A stretch of 44,600 nt of DNA from Erythrobacteraceae bacterium (GTDB lineage Bacteria; Pseudomonadota; Alphaproteobacteria; Sphingomonadales; Sphingomonadaceae): positions 1-44,600 of the forward strand of contig JAIYAM010000051.1 in NCBI GenBank assembly GCA_027489065.1, read 5' to 3'. Below the pieces are notes generated by a model that was given only the letters and a program-made list of their open reading frames with translations, was not told where the DNA came from and did no database searches. The position numbers were made by a program, and so were the translations under genes. Of this stretch, positions 31,756-39,913 are shown piece after piece. Numbering within the stretch: position 1 is the first letter of the stretch; each line of letters starts with the position of its first letter.

Positions 31756-32973
31756 ATGAAGAAGACCACCGGCATGGACCGCGCCGCCACGGCAAACTGG
31801 CGCCCCGCAACCCGCGCGCTGCGCGGCGGCACCTGGCGTTCGGAACACGGCGAGACCAGCGAGGCGCTGTTCCTCACCTCGGGCTTCACCTACGACGACG
31901 CCCAGACCGTCGCCGACCGCTTTGCGGGCACGGCGCAAGGCATGACCTATTCGCGCCTCCAGAACCCCACCGTCGCCATGCTCGAAGAGCGCATCGCGCT
32001 GATGGAGGGAGCCGAGGCCTGCCGCGCCCAGGCGAGCGGGATGGCGGCGATGACCACCGCGCTGCTCTGCCAGCTGTCCGCCGGCGATCACGTGGTCGCC
32101 GCGCGCGCCGCCTTCGGCTCATGCCGCTGGCTGGTCGACAACCTGCTGCCCAAGTTCGGCATCGAGACCACCGTGATCGACAGTGCCGACAACGCCGCCT
32201 GGGAGCCCGCGATCCGGCCCAACACCAAGGTGTTCTTCTTCGAGAGCCCCGCCAACCCCACGCTCGACATCGTCGACATGGCCTATGTCTGCGGCCTCGC
32301 GAAGGCACACGGGATCACCAGCGTCGTCGACAACGCCTTCGCCTCGCCGGTGCTGCAACGCCCGATGGAATTCGGCGCGGATGTCGTCGCCTACTCCGCC
32401 ACCAAGCTGATGGACGGGCAGGGCCGCGTGCTCGCCGGAGCGGTGTGCGGGTCCAAGCAGTGGATCGACGAGGTGCTGATGCCCTTCCAGCGCAACACCG
32501 GCCCCAACATCGCGGCCTTCAACGCCTGGGTGGTGATGAAGGGGCTGGAGACGCTCCCCTTGCGCGCCTTCAAGCAGTCCGAACAGGCCGTGGCGCTGGG
32601 CCAGTTCCTCGAACCGCGTGTCACAAAGGCGGGCGGGCGCCTGCTTCACCCCGGCCTGCCGAGCCACCCGCGCCACAATCTCGCGATGGCGCAGATGGAC
32701 GCGACCGGCCCGATCTTCGCGCTCGATGTCGGCACGCGGGCGCGGGCCTTCGCGATCCTCGATGCGCTCAAGCTCGTCGACATTTCGAACAACATCGGCG
32801 ACGCGCGCTCGCTGATGTGCCACCCGGCCTCCAGCACCCACGCCGGCATGACCGAAGAGGGCCGCGCCGAAATGGGCGTGACCGAGGGCCTGCTGCGGAT
32901 CAACGTGGGGCTGGAAGACATTCAGGACCTCACCGAGGACATGGACCAGGCGCTCGCCGCCGCCGGCATCTGA
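31756..32973 (+). CDS. metZ: O-succinylhomoserine sulfhydrylase
   Basis: A 405-residue PLP enzyme of the Cys/Met metabolism family that makes homocysteine from O-succinylhomoserine and sulfide. The N-terminus TRALRGGTWRSEHGETSEALFLTSGFTYD and RLQNPTVAMLEERIALMEGAEA are typical. FFFESPANPTLDIVD is the cofactor-binding region, and the PLP lysine is Lys217 in VAYSATKLMDGQGR. C-terminal LISNNIGDARSL-like DISNNIGDARSLMCHPASSTH completes the signature. I see no S-adenosylmethionine riboswitch upstream, since the TetR gene abuts it. The next gene starts 11 bp downstream. Confidence 0.95.
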   Translation: MKKTTGMDRAATANWRPATRALRGGTWRSEHGETSEALFLTSGFTYDDAQTVADRFAGTAQGMTYSRLQNPTVAMLEERIALMEGAEACRAQASGMAAMTTALLCQLSAGDHVVAARAAFGSCRWLVDNLLPKFGIETTVIDSADNAAWEPAIRPNTKVFFFESPANPTLDIVDMAYVCGLAKAHGITSVVDNAFASPVLQRPMEFGADVVAYSATKLMDGQGRVLAGAVCGSKQWIDEVLMPFQRNTGPNIAAFNAWVVMKGLETLPLRAFKQSEQAVALGQFLEPRVTKAGGRLLHPGLPSHPRHNLAMAQMDATGPIFALDVGTRARAFAILDALKLVDISNNIGDARSLMCHPASSTHAGMTEEGRAEMGVTEGLLRINVGLEDIQDLTEDMDQALAAAGI

Positions 32974-32984
32974 GGAACACCCCA

Positions 32985-33590
32985 ATGACCAAGCGTGTTG
33001 AACTCGTCTTCGATTTCGTCAGCCCCAACGCCTACCTGATCTGGTGGCCGCTGCGCGAATTGTGCGATCGCCACGAGGCAGAGCTCCACGTGATCCCGGC
33101 GTTCCTCGGCGGGATGCACAAGCTCACCGGCAACGCCCCGCCGATGATCCGCGACGCCGAGGTGAAGGGCAAGAACGCCTATTCGATGCTGGAAATGAAC
33201 CGCTTCATCGCCAAGCACGGCCTCACCCGCTGGAAAATGCACCCGCAGTTCCCGTTCAATTCGATCCTCCTCCAGCGCATGCTGTTCGCGGCCTGCGAGG
33301 ACGGGCGCGGGGTGCAGTTCGCAGAAGGCCTGCTGCGCCCGATCTGGGAGGAGGGGCTCGACATCGCCTCTCCGCAAGCGGTCGGTGCGGCGGTCAGTGC
33401 GGCGGGCTTCGACGCCGCCGACCTCTTCGAGCGCGCCCAGACCGACGCGGTCAAGCAGGGCCTCGTCGCCAACACCGACGCGGTGGTGGCGCGCGGCGCC
33501 TTCGGCATCCCGACGATGTGGGTGGGAGACGAGATGTTCTTCGGCAAGGAACGCCTCGGCCAGATCGAGGACCTGCTGGCCAGGGGCTGA
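32985..33590 (+). CDS. 2-hydroxychromene-2-carboxylate isomerase family protein (DsbA-like)
   Basis: A 201-residue thioredoxin-fold protein of the kappa-GST/NahD group. It begins VELVFDFVSPNAYLIWWPL, with the catalytic Ser of the FDFxSPxAY motif, and ends FGIPTMWVGDEMFFGKERLGQIEDLL, where GIPTMWV supplies the cis-Pro. The family is named for naphthalene degradation, but most members sit outside such pathways; no aromatic degradation genes are near, so the substrate is left open. It lies 11 bp after metZ and is probably co-transcribed. Confidence 0.88.
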   Translation: MTKRVELVFDFVSPNAYLIWWPLRELCDRHEAELHVIPAFLGGMHKLTGNAPPMIRDAEVKGKNAYSMLEMNRFIAKHGLTRWKMHPQFPFNSILLQRMLFAACEDGRGVQFAEGLLRPIWEEGLDIASPQAVGAAVSAAGFDAADLFERAQTDAVKQGLVANTDAVVARGAFGIPTMWVGDEMFFGKERLGQIEDLLARG

Positions 33591-33742
33591 AGACGCGGGC
33601 CGGACGGCGGCTTCCGGGTGCGTGCGAGGTCGGGGCCGGTGGCGGGAACGGGTCGAGCCCCGCGGTCGCGAGGGCGCCAAGGCATGCTACGGAGAACCGC
33701 ACGGGTCATGCCAAAGAGGGGCGCCTCGCCGGCCTGGCCTGT

Positions 33743-34123
33743 TCAACCTCCGGGCTGAAGCGCCGCACGGATCGCCCGTTCTATCTCGTTGAACGCCGCC
33801 GGCTTGAAAACGACACCGGCCGGATGGTCCTTCTCGATCCTGGCAAGTGCTTGCGGTTCGCTCGAGCCGGTCACGAATATGACGGCGGGCTTCATCCCCC
33901 GATCATGAATCCTGAGAGCGGCATCCACACCGTCCCCTGTGCCATTGAGGCGAATATCCATCAGGATGACATCAGGCGAGCCGGCCCCAGCCATCTGGAC
34001 AGCCTTGTCCGCCGTGCCTGCTATTCCCAGGACTTCGTAGCCGGCGTCCTCGAGGTCGTCCTTCAACGTCATGGCGATGACGAACTCGTCCTCGACCACC
34101 AGAACCCGTATTCCTGTCTTCAT
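33743..34123 (-). CDS. Stand-alone response regulator receiver protein
   Basis: A 126-residue receiver domain without an output domain. The acidic pocket is VVEDEF (Glu11, Asp12), the phospho-acceptor is Asp56 in PDVILMDIRLNG, and the conserved Thr and Lys lie in IFVTGSSEP and GVVFKPAAF. The gene follows the histidine kinase gene by 13 bp on the same strand and is preceded by AAGGAGGTGTCGGC, a very strong ribosome site. Without an output domain it would pass signal by protein contact. Confidence 0.93.
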   Translation of the reverse strand: MKTGIRVLVVEDEFVIAMTLKDDLEDAGYEVLGIAGTADKAVQMAGAGSPDVILMDIRLNGTGDGVDAALRIHDRGMKPAVIFVTGSSEPQALARIEKDHPAGVVFKPAAFNEIERAIRAALQPGG

Positions 34124-34136
34124 GCCGACACCTCCT

Positions 34137-35672
34137 TCAAAAGTTCACCACGCGGCTGCAGGAATTCCCGCTTCCGAATTCCTCGCTGCCGCCTAGCTGA
34201 CCGATCAGGCTGGCGATGATGAGGTTGTCCAAGGACGCCGTATCGCCCGGATCGGTCCGGGCGCCGTTCACCACTGCGATCCGGCGGATGCCGCCGACCT
34301 CCTCGAAGGTGATCAGAATGGTGCGATCAGGGTCCGAAGGCCGGATCCGTTCGGCCACACTTGCCACCAGCTCCTGAATGAGGAGACCGAGCGGCACTGC
34401 GAGATCGAGTTTCATCCTGGTTGCCGCCGCGCGCACCTCGAGCCGAATGTCCCGGCTGTCCAGAGCCAACAGGTCCTGCAACTTGGGCCCGAGCTCTTCG
34501 ATCACCGCCCCGACATCGATGTCGTCGGCCAAACGCGTCTGCATCGCACGGCGATGTACGACCCCGATGCTCAGCGTTCTGCGATCCATCCGGACCAGAG
34601 CCGCCGCTTCACACCCGGCGGCCAGATTGCGACGCTCCAGTTGCAGCATCGATCTGAGCACCTGCAGGTTGTTGTTCACCCGGTGATACACTTCGGCCAG
34701 CAGCGCATCGCGCTCGCCGATCATGTGCCTGAGTTCGGCCGTCCGCGCCGCGACGTCGGCTTCGAGCCTTTCCCGGGCATTCGCGAGCAGCCTTTGCTGC
34801 TTTGCGAACAGCCACAGGAAGAAGCCGAAGAGCACACTTGCTCCCAGCGCATATCCGATCCGCGCGGCGGTCCATCCAAAGGCATATCGCTCGCCGCCGA
34901 CAGCCGCGAATATGTTGGCGACCGCCATCGCCATCAGGGTGACGCCGAACCAGGCAAACAGGTCGGACCGCTTGCCCGGCCCCCACGCGATCACCGCCAC
35001 GCCCAGCAACATGGCTGCCGTCGAGGCGACGTGAAGCACCTTGAACAGCCCTGTCCATCGCCCCTCGGCGACAAGAGCAGGCAAGGCCGGCGCCCGCACG
35101 GCGATCGCCGCCAACAGCGCGACACCTGCAAAGGTCAACCCGATGCCGACCCGGACCATGCGCGAAGCGATCTTCCGGTCGAGCACAAGATCGGGTCGTC
35201 GCACCTCGAGGAAGGCAGCCGAAATGGCCGCGCTCGGCATGCCGAGTGTCCACGCCACGAACAACCATGAAGCCGCTTGCCCGTCGCCGATCAGCGTCCG
35301 GGAGGGGCGCAGCGCTCCGGGAAAAGCGAGCAGATAGAGCACCGCCATGGCAGCGGAGAAAAAGTAGGCGCACACAAGCAGAACGAGCCAGGGGCGGCGT
35401 TCGACCCGGAAGCGCACCAGGAGCAGGAATGCCGTTGCGACTTCGGTAATGAAGAGCGAGGCGCAGAACGCCGCCGTCACGCCGGGGACTTCCGGACCGG
35501 GCAATCGCGCAAACGGCAGGCCGCAGATTGTAAGGACGGCAAGCAGCCAGAGTGCCGCCTTCACCATGGGCGGCAGCGCCGTGCTGGCGGCCTGCTCGCT
35601 TGTCGTTCTTGCGCCTGCCGGAGTATCGAAGTGAGGTGATTGCCGCACCGAAACGCTGCCCCTTTCGGCCAC
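34137..35672 (-). CDS. Membrane sensor histidine kinase (HisKA_2 type) with degenerate ATPase domain
   Basis: A 511-residue membrane sensor. Residues 36-290 hold about eight hydrophobic segments (MASE4-like sensor), then a short coiled coil (RLLANARERLEADVAARTAEL). The HisKA_2 dimerisation helix is LLAEVYHRVNNNLQVLRSMLQLE, with phospho-acceptor His330. The ATPase domain (about 400-511) is unusual. Where related kinases have NELVxNAxKHAF, this protein reads LIQELVASVAERI, so both N-box Asn residues are replaced. The expected DNGxG glycine box is reduced to VVNGARTDPG. Kinase activity is therefore doubtful, although the partner receiver is intact. Confidence 0.82.
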   Translation of the reverse strand: MAERGSVSVRQSPHFDTPAGARTTSEQAASTALPPMVKAALWLLAVLTICGLPFARLPGPEVPGVTAAFCASLFITEVATAFLLLVRFRVERRPWLVLLVCAYFFSAAMAVLYLLAFPGALRPSRTLIGDGQAASWLFVAWTLGMPSAAISAAFLEVRRPDLVLDRKIASRMVRVGIGLTFAGVALLAAIAVRAPALPALVAEGRWTGLFKVLHVASTAAMLLGVAVIAWGPGKRSDLFAWFGVTLMAMAVANIFAAVGGERYAFGWTAARIGYALGASVLFGFFLWLFAKQQRLLANARERLEADVAARTAELRHMIGERDALLAEVYHRVNNNLQVLRSMLQLERRNLAAGCEAAALVRMDRRTLSIGVVHRRAMQTRLADDIDVGAVIEELGPKLQDLLALDSRDIRLEVRAAATRMKLDLAVPLGLLIQELVASVAERIRPSDPDRTILITFEEVGGIRRIAVVNGARTDPGDTASLDNLIIASLIGQLGGSEEFGSGNSCSRVVNF

Positions 35673-35903
35673 GGAACACGCACCGTCCTACAGACTGGCC
35701 CATCTACCGGAATCACTTGCACCGGGGCCTTAAATCACAAAACAATATCAATAAAACATGTTTGACCCGGTCGCCGAAGGCTTGGCCGGTCGGCTCGCGG
35801 AATGCATTGACGCCACGCGGTTGGGATGCTCGATTCCGGCGCTTGCCGCACGGGCGTCACGACAGGAGGGCGCCATGCGGCACCATCTCCCCCGAGAGCG
35901 TGC
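35673..35903. other. AT-richer intergenic region upstream of the sensor kinase
   Basis: Around 35730-35765 the sequence becomes AT-rich (TTAAATCACAAAACAATATC), the likely promoter zone of the minus-strand kinase operon. A plus-strand open frame from 35758 has no ribosome site and I do not call it. Confidence 0.4.
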
Positions 35904-36620
35904 TCACCCCGCGGTCACGTTTTCCAGCGGGACATCCATGATCGGAAAGCGCCGCCACTCCGCCCAGTCGTAATGCCACCATTCGTTGGCGAGCGGCACG
36001 AAGCCTTCGGCGACCATCCAGCTTTCGAGCAGCCGGCTGAGCCGCAGGGCTTCCGGAGGCGCGGCGGTGAAGTTGCGATAGGCCGCCGGGGTGAAATCGT
36101 CATAGGGGCTGGGCATGGCGACCTCGATGCCGCCGCGATGGAGCGACAGGTCGATCGAACAGCCGCGGTTGTGGCGCGATCCGGTGCGCGGGTCGGCGAC
36201 GAACTCGCGCTTGCCGGGCGGGGTTGCCTCCCACATCGCGCGGGTGATGCGCCACGGGCGATAGGCGTCGAGGATCAGCAGGCCATAGCCGTCCGCCTCG
36301 GCGCGGGTTTGCACGCGCGACAGGGCCTCGGCCACAGGGCGCTGTGCGACGGCGCGGGCGACGGGGTAGAGGACGCGGTGCATGAAGTTGGCGGGCGTCG
36401 CATAGCGGATATCGAGCCGCAGGCGCGGATCGAAGCGGACGAGGTCGACCAGATCGGGCGCGGCGGTGGCGGCCGGGTCGGTCGGCGGGGCCAAGGGGCT
36501 GGGCGAGGCAGCAAGCCGCGGCGCGCAGGCGGACAGCACGCCGGCGCCGAGGCCCGCCCCGATGCTCCTCAGCGCGGCGCGGCGCATGAGCGTCCCAGCA
36601 AAGGCGGGCGGTTCCGTCAT
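35904..36620 (-). CDS. D-Ala-D-Ala dipeptidase (VanX/DdpX type, peptidase M15D), lipoprotein
   Basis: A 238-residue zinc dipeptidase. Zinc ligands and catalytic residues are visible as GSRHNRGCSIDLSL (His and Asp of the SxHxxGxxxD motif) and NEWWHYDW (catalytic Glu and third ligand His). The substrate-binding Arg lies in LDAYRPWRI. The N-terminus MRRAALRSIGAGLGAGVLSAC (from the second Met, residue 12) forms a lipoprotein signal with lipobox LSAC, so it acts in the periplasm. It would hydrolyse D-Ala-D-Ala during peptidoglycan turnover. No van genes are nearby, so glycopeptide resistance is not indicated. Confidence 0.9.
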   Translation of the reverse strand: MTEPPAFAGTLMRRAALRSIGAGLGAGVLSACAPRLAASPSPLAPPTDPAATAAPDLVDLVRFDPRLRLDIRYATPANFMHRVLYPVARAVAQRPVAEALSRVQTRAEADGYGLLILDAYRPWRITRAMWEATPPGKREFVADPRTGSRHNRGCSIDLSLHRGGIEVAMPSPYDDFTPAAYRNFTAAPPEALRLSRLLESWMVAEGFVPLANEWWHYDWAEWRRFPIMDVPLENVTAG

Positions 36621-36775
36621 GGCTCCGGCCTATGCGATCCGCCGCATGCCTGCAACCGACCAGCCGGGATGCGCCGACCGCGCCGACGGAAATCGCCGCT
36701 CCGGTGGGATACAGTGGTGGTTAAGCGCGTTGGTGCCCTTGTGACCCTGCGCAGAATCGCTAACTTGGGGGCGAC

Positions 36776-37189
36776 ATGAAAGAATTTTTCCAGCACGCCG
36801 CCACCACCGACGGAGTTACCGTGAGGGTCGCCGTCAACTACCTGCCGGAGCAGTCGCATCCGGAGGCGGGCAAGTGGTTCTGGGTCTATCACATCCGCAT
36901 CGAGAACGGCAGCCACGTGGCCATGCGCCTGCGCTCGCGTCACTGGCGGATCACCGACGGGCGCGGGATGGTGAACCATGTCGATGGCGAAGGCGTGGTC
37001 GGCGAACAGCCGCTGCTGCAGCCGGGGGAGAGCCACGACTACGTCTCGGGCTGCCCGCTGACGACGCCGTTCGGCTCGATGGAGGGCTTCTACACCTTCG
37101 AACGCGCTGACGGGTCGCCGGCCGAGATCCGCATCCCCTTCTTCCCGCTCGCCGCGCCCGAGACCGCCGAGGGCCGCCCCTCTCGCTGA
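36776..37189 (+). CDS. apaG: ApaG domain protein
   Basis: A 137-residue immunoglobulin-like beta-sandwich protein. It has TDGVTVRVAVNYLPEQSHPEAGKWFWVYHIRIENGS, LRSRHWRITDGRG, VVGEQPLLQPGESHDYVSGCPLTTPFGSMEGFY, all typical of ApaG, including the GxxPxxxPGxxxxYxSG pattern. It was historically linked to cobalt/magnesium efflux in Salmonella; the biochemical role is still unclear. It is a single gene, divergent from the dipeptidase. Confidence 0.95.
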   Translation: MKEFFQHAATTDGVTVRVAVNYLPEQSHPEAGKWFWVYHIRIENGSHVAMRLRSRHWRITDGRGMVNHVDGEGVVGEQPLLQPGESHDYVSGCPLTTPFGSMEGFYTFERADGSPAEIRIPFFPLAAPETAEGRPSR

Positions 37190-37234
37190 TTCAGCCGCTT
37201 GCGATGAACCGCGCCCCGGCCTAATCGACGGGGC

Positions 37235-38023
37235 GTGAAGCGCACCCACCTGCCCCTCAACGCCCTGCGCGTGTTCGATGCCGCCGCCCGGCACCTCTCC
37301 TTCACCCGCGCTGCGGACGAGCTCGCCGTGACGCCGGCCGCGGTCGGCCAGCAGATCCGCGCGCTGGAGGACGTGCTCGGCGTCGTCCTGTTCCGCCGCA
37401 CTTCCAAGGGCCTCGAACTCACGCCGGAAGGCGAGGCCGGGCTCGATCCCTTGCGCGAGGGCTTCCTCAGCTTCGAGGAGAGCGTCGCCGCGATGCAGGC
37501 CGGGCAATCCTCCGACCGCTACACCATCGCCGTGCCCCGCGAATTCTACGCCGAGTGGCTCGCCCCGCGCCTCGCGGTGTTCCAGGCCGGCACCCCGGGC
37601 GTCCAATACATCCTCGCCCCCGACGAGAACGCCGACTTCACCGAGGCCAACCTCGACATCGCGATCCGCCTTGCCGACGGGCCGGGCGACCTCCAGGGCG
37701 TCCAGCTCGCCCCGGCCCGCAAGGTCACCGTCGCCGCGCCCGAATACCGCGACGCATGGATCGACTGGCCGGGCCTCACGCTCCCCGAGGGCATCAACCC
37801 CTGCATCCGCGCAGGCTCGCCCGGACAGGCGCTCGCCTCGGCGCTGGCGGGGATGGGCCGCACGATCCTGCCTCACGCCCTGGCCGAGAGCGCCATCACC
37901 CGCGGCAGCCTCATCGCCCTGACCGAGCCCGAGCCCGCGATCCGCGCCTACTGGCTGCTCGCCCCCCCGCCGCAATGGCGCAGCAAGAAGGTCAGAGCGC
38001 TAGTCGCCTATCTCGCCGGCTGA
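37235..38023 (+). CDS. LysR-family regulator (GcvA-like)
   Basis: A 262-residue LysR protein. The start is a GTG at 37235. The helix-turn-helix is LNALRVFDAAARHLSFTRAADELAVTPAAVGQQIRALEDVLG, with the PLNALRxFEAAARHxSFxxAA pattern of the GcvA subgroup. The effector domain is short, so the protein is about 30-40 residues smaller than typical GcvA (about 300). The target is unknown. The gene is convergent with and overlaps the 3' end of the next gene on the other strand by 24 bp. Confidence 0.9.
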   Translation: MKRTHLPLNALRVFDAAARHLSFTRAADELAVTPAAVGQQIRALEDVLGVVLFRRTSKGLELTPEGEAGLDPLREGFLSFEESVAAMQAGQSSDRYTIAVPREFYAEWLAPRLAVFQAGTPGVQYILAPDENADFTEANLDIAIRLADGPGDLQGVQLAPARKVTVAAPEYRDAWIDWPGLTLPEGINPCIRAGSPGQALASALAGMGRTILPHALAESAITRGSLIALTEPEPAIRAYWLLAPPPQWRSKKVRALVAYLAG

Positions 38024-38566
38024 GTCTTCCTCATCCTCTCCCCACTCGCCGGTCAGCTCATAGCGGATGCGTTCGTAGAGCCAGTGGCCGGGCTTCACCT
38101 GCCGCGCGTCGACCATGTGGCGCCCGCGGTGCTGGAGCACCCAGCACAGCATCGAATTGGCGCGAGGGCTTGAGGCCGCCTCGGCGAGCGCCCGCTCCAT
38201 CGCGCAATCCTCGAGCCGCATCACCCCCCAGCCGAGCGCCTCGTCCCAGGCCCGCGCGAAATCCCGCGCCCCGGGCTTGGCGCGCAGCTTGTAGAGCGCC
38301 TCCATGCTCCGCCCGACCCGAGCCGCCGCCGCCGTGACGATGCCGGTCGCGGCCAGCTCGCGGATGAAGGCGCGCTGCACGTCCGGTAGAATCGAATTGG
38401 AGCGCGGCTGCTTGTGGCAATAGGGCAGGAAGTCGAGCAGCGGATCACCCTCGATCAGCGACAGATCGGTGAACTCGCGGGCCACCGCCGAGGTCGCCTG
38501 CCGCGGCGTGGCGCGCTTGTTGCGGAGCATGGGCTGCGCCGGACCGGGGGAGGGGGGATTGGTCAT
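38000..38566 (-). CDS. Hypothetical protein with HTH-like motif
   Basis: A 188-residue soluble protein. A helix-turn-helix-like stretch AFIRELAATGIVTAAAARVGRSMEALYKLRAKPGARDFARAWDEAL resembles the DNA-binding part of phage terminase small subunits and other bacterial HTH proteins. The C-terminus is very acidic (GEWGEDEEDSAGEIGD). The frame stays open through the REP element upstream, but the ATG at 38566 begins the plausible protein and earlier codons translate repeat DNA. No phage genes surround it, so a chromosomal regulator or scaffold is as likely. Function unknown. Confidence 0.65.
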   Translation of the reverse strand: MTNPPSPGPAQPMLRNKRATPRQATSAVAREFTDLSLIEGDPLLDFLPYCHKQPRSNSILPDVQRAFIRELAATGIVTAAAARVGRSMEALYKLRAKPGARDFARAWDEALGWGVMRLEDCAMERALAEAASSPRANSMLCWVLQHRGRHMVDARQVKPGHWLYERIRYELTGEWGEDEEDSAGEIGD

Positions 38567-38608
38567 GGGGGGGAGGGTTGGCACAGGGTGTGCGAGTAGG
38601 AAATCCCT

Positions 38609-38708
38609 CGTCATTGCGAGGAGCGCAGCTACGCGGCAACCCATGAACCGACGGACGAACTTGGGGCGACGGCGGGCCATGGATTGCTTCGCTACGCTCG
38701 CAATGACG
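38609..38708. repeat. Inverted REP-like pair, family A
   Basis: A5 (38609-38646) reads CGTCATTGCGAGGAGCGCAG and ends AACCCATGA. A6 (38677-38708) is the inverted CCATGGATTGCTTCGCTACG then CTCGCAATGACG. The 30-bp core begins ACCGACGGACGAAC, similar to ACCGACAGAGGCAA at the same position in GIY-YIG cassette 2. It may be a deletion remnant of such a cassette. Confidence 0.88.
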
Positions 38709-38750
38709 AGGGGAGGGCGGAGCCACCGACGGTGAGTGTCGCGCTAAATC

Positions 38751-38861
38751 GGCGCGTAGCGCCGCAAGGCCGACCGGCCGCCCGAGCTTATGCGAGGAAA
38801 GCCAAGGCGGACGGACGTTCGCCGCCCGGCGCTTGAGGGGCCAAACAAATGACTCGCGGAG
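38751..38861 (+). repeat. Long repeat D, left copy flanking the Thoeris-like genes
   Basis: This ~110-bp element contains CGCCGCAAGGCCGACCGGCC, CCCGAGCTTATGCGAGGAAA, GCCCGGCGCTTGAGGGGCC and GACTCGCGGAG. An inverted copy lies at 40538-40649. The central part around 38810 differs between copies while the segments listed are shared. Confidence 0.85.
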
Positions 38862-38935
38862 GGGAGGGGGTTGCGTCCTTCCCCCCTTTTCGTCCCTTGG
38901 CTGGAAACCGCTACCCATCAGCTGCGCCGCCGAAC

Positions 38936-38989
38936 ATTCCACGGCATGGGCGAGACTAGCTTAAATGGTGATGATTTCTTCCGTGGAAT
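38936..38989. promoter_or_regulatory. Inverted repeat upstream of the Thoeris-like operon
   Basis: ATTCCACGG (38936-38944) and CCGTGGAAT (38981-38989) are perfect 9-bp arms 36 bp apart, ending 51 bp before the first gene. The enclosed DNA is AT-richer (TTAAATGGTGATGATTTCTT). It could be an operator pair or a hairpin. No promoter boxes are assigned with confidence. Confidence 0.35.
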
Positions 38990-39040
38990 ATATGCGACGA
39001 CCGTCTGGAATGACGTTGTTTTCTCATTTAGGCCTGAGCC

Positions 39041-39913
39041 ATGGCCGCAGAATTTTTTGAAAACTTGCGCGTTGGAATGCACCGCCGATGGAGGCAGGCT
39101 ATAATGGCTGCCTTCTCGGCCGCTGGTGCCGCCTGGCTTGCAACGGAGATATTGTTCGCTGTCTGGCCAGATGCATCCAAGGAAGTATCTAGCAACGCGA
39201 CAGCTTATCTCACGGGTTTGGCTTTATTATGCTTAGCAGCGTTCATTTACCGATCATATGAACCTTTGAGTATTCGGATAAAGATTCCGACCACGCCTAA
39301 CTTTCTTCGCATCAAATATGGGGACATATTTGACGAAAGAGACTGTGGCATCATCGTTCCTGTAAATGAGTTTTTCGACTACGAGATCGGCCAGTATGTC
39401 TCGCCCACGTCGATCCATGGCGGATTTATCAATTCCGTTTACAACGGGGATGTTGGCGCGTTTCGCAAAGATGTTGACGATCGACTTGAGGCAAGCCTTG
39501 GGGTTCCAACAGAGCGCGACGGTGGCCGCTATCTCAGATATCCTCTCGGGACGGTGATTAGATTGCCTATGGGGTCAAAGCTTGCGCTGTTGGTGGCGAC
39601 AGCAAATACTGATCTTCAAACATCCAAAGCGTCGACTTCGGTCGATAAGCTTTGGCTTGCATTGGAGAGCGTCTACCGGTCCGTACGTGATTATGGTGGT
39701 GGGCAATGTTTTGCTATGCCACTCGTTGGAAATGGTCGATCGAACCTAAACCTACCGCCGCAGAACATTTTGAGATTGCTTGTGCTTTCCATCGTCACAT
39801 TTGCGCGGCGTGAGGGCTTGGCCTCCGATCTCATAATCGTTCTCCCGAGGGCATGCCTTGAGCACCTCGACCTTCTTGAAATTAAACGAGACTGGGGTGC
39901 TCATGGCATATAG
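39041..39913 (+). CDS. thsA: Thoeris type II-like effector ThsA: membrane-anchored Macro-domain protein
   Basis: A 290-residue protein. Two hydrophobic helices (about residues 19-42 and 53-71) are followed by a Macro-like domain (about 90-285). That domain shows IKYGDIFDERDCGIIVPVNEFF, IHGGFINSVYNGDV, GTVIRLPMGSKLALLVATANT and AMPLVGNGRSNLNLPP, the ligand-loop pattern of the ThsA Macro family. In type II Thoeris, a TIR protein makes an ADP-ribose-type signal on phage infection and the Macro domain of ThsA senses it, whereupon the membrane part damages the cell. The next gene encodes that TIR partner and overlaps by 11 bp. Base composition is clearly AT-richer than the surroundings, indicating transfer. 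The system type is recalled knowledge; the domains are visible. Confidence 0.85.
   Translation: MAAEFFENLRVGMHRRWRQAIMAAFSAAGAAWLATEILFAVWPDASKEVSSNATAYLTGLALLCLAAFIYRSYEPLSIRIKIPTTPNFLRIKYGDIFDERDCGIIVPVNEFFDYEIGQYVSPTSIHGGFINSVYNGDVGAFRKDVDDRLEASLGVPTERDGGRYLRYPLGTVIRLPMGSKLALLVATANTDLQTSKASTSVDKLWLALESVYRSVRDYGGGQCFAMPLVGNGRSNLNLPPQNILRLLVLSIVTFARREGLASDLIIVLPRACLEHLDLLEIKRDWGAHGI

Noticed and set aside
31741..31760. S-adenosylmethionine riboswitch before metZ
   Set aside because: Only 11 bp separate the TetR stop and the metZ start, leaving no room for an aptamer.
35904..36620. VanX-type gene as glycopeptide resistance
   Set aside because: No vanA/vanH or VanRS-like genes nearby; a Gram-negative periplasmic lipoprotein fits peptidoglycan turnover better.
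38000..38566. Terminase small-subunit-like HTH as sign of a prophage
   Set aside because: No other phage genes, integrase or attachment repeats nearby; the motif alone is weak.
38871..39104. Small plus-strand ORF upstream of thsA as a third Thoeris gene
   Set aside because: No ribosome site, overlaps thsA in another frame, and no domain resemblance; its middle covers the likely regulatory inverted repeat.
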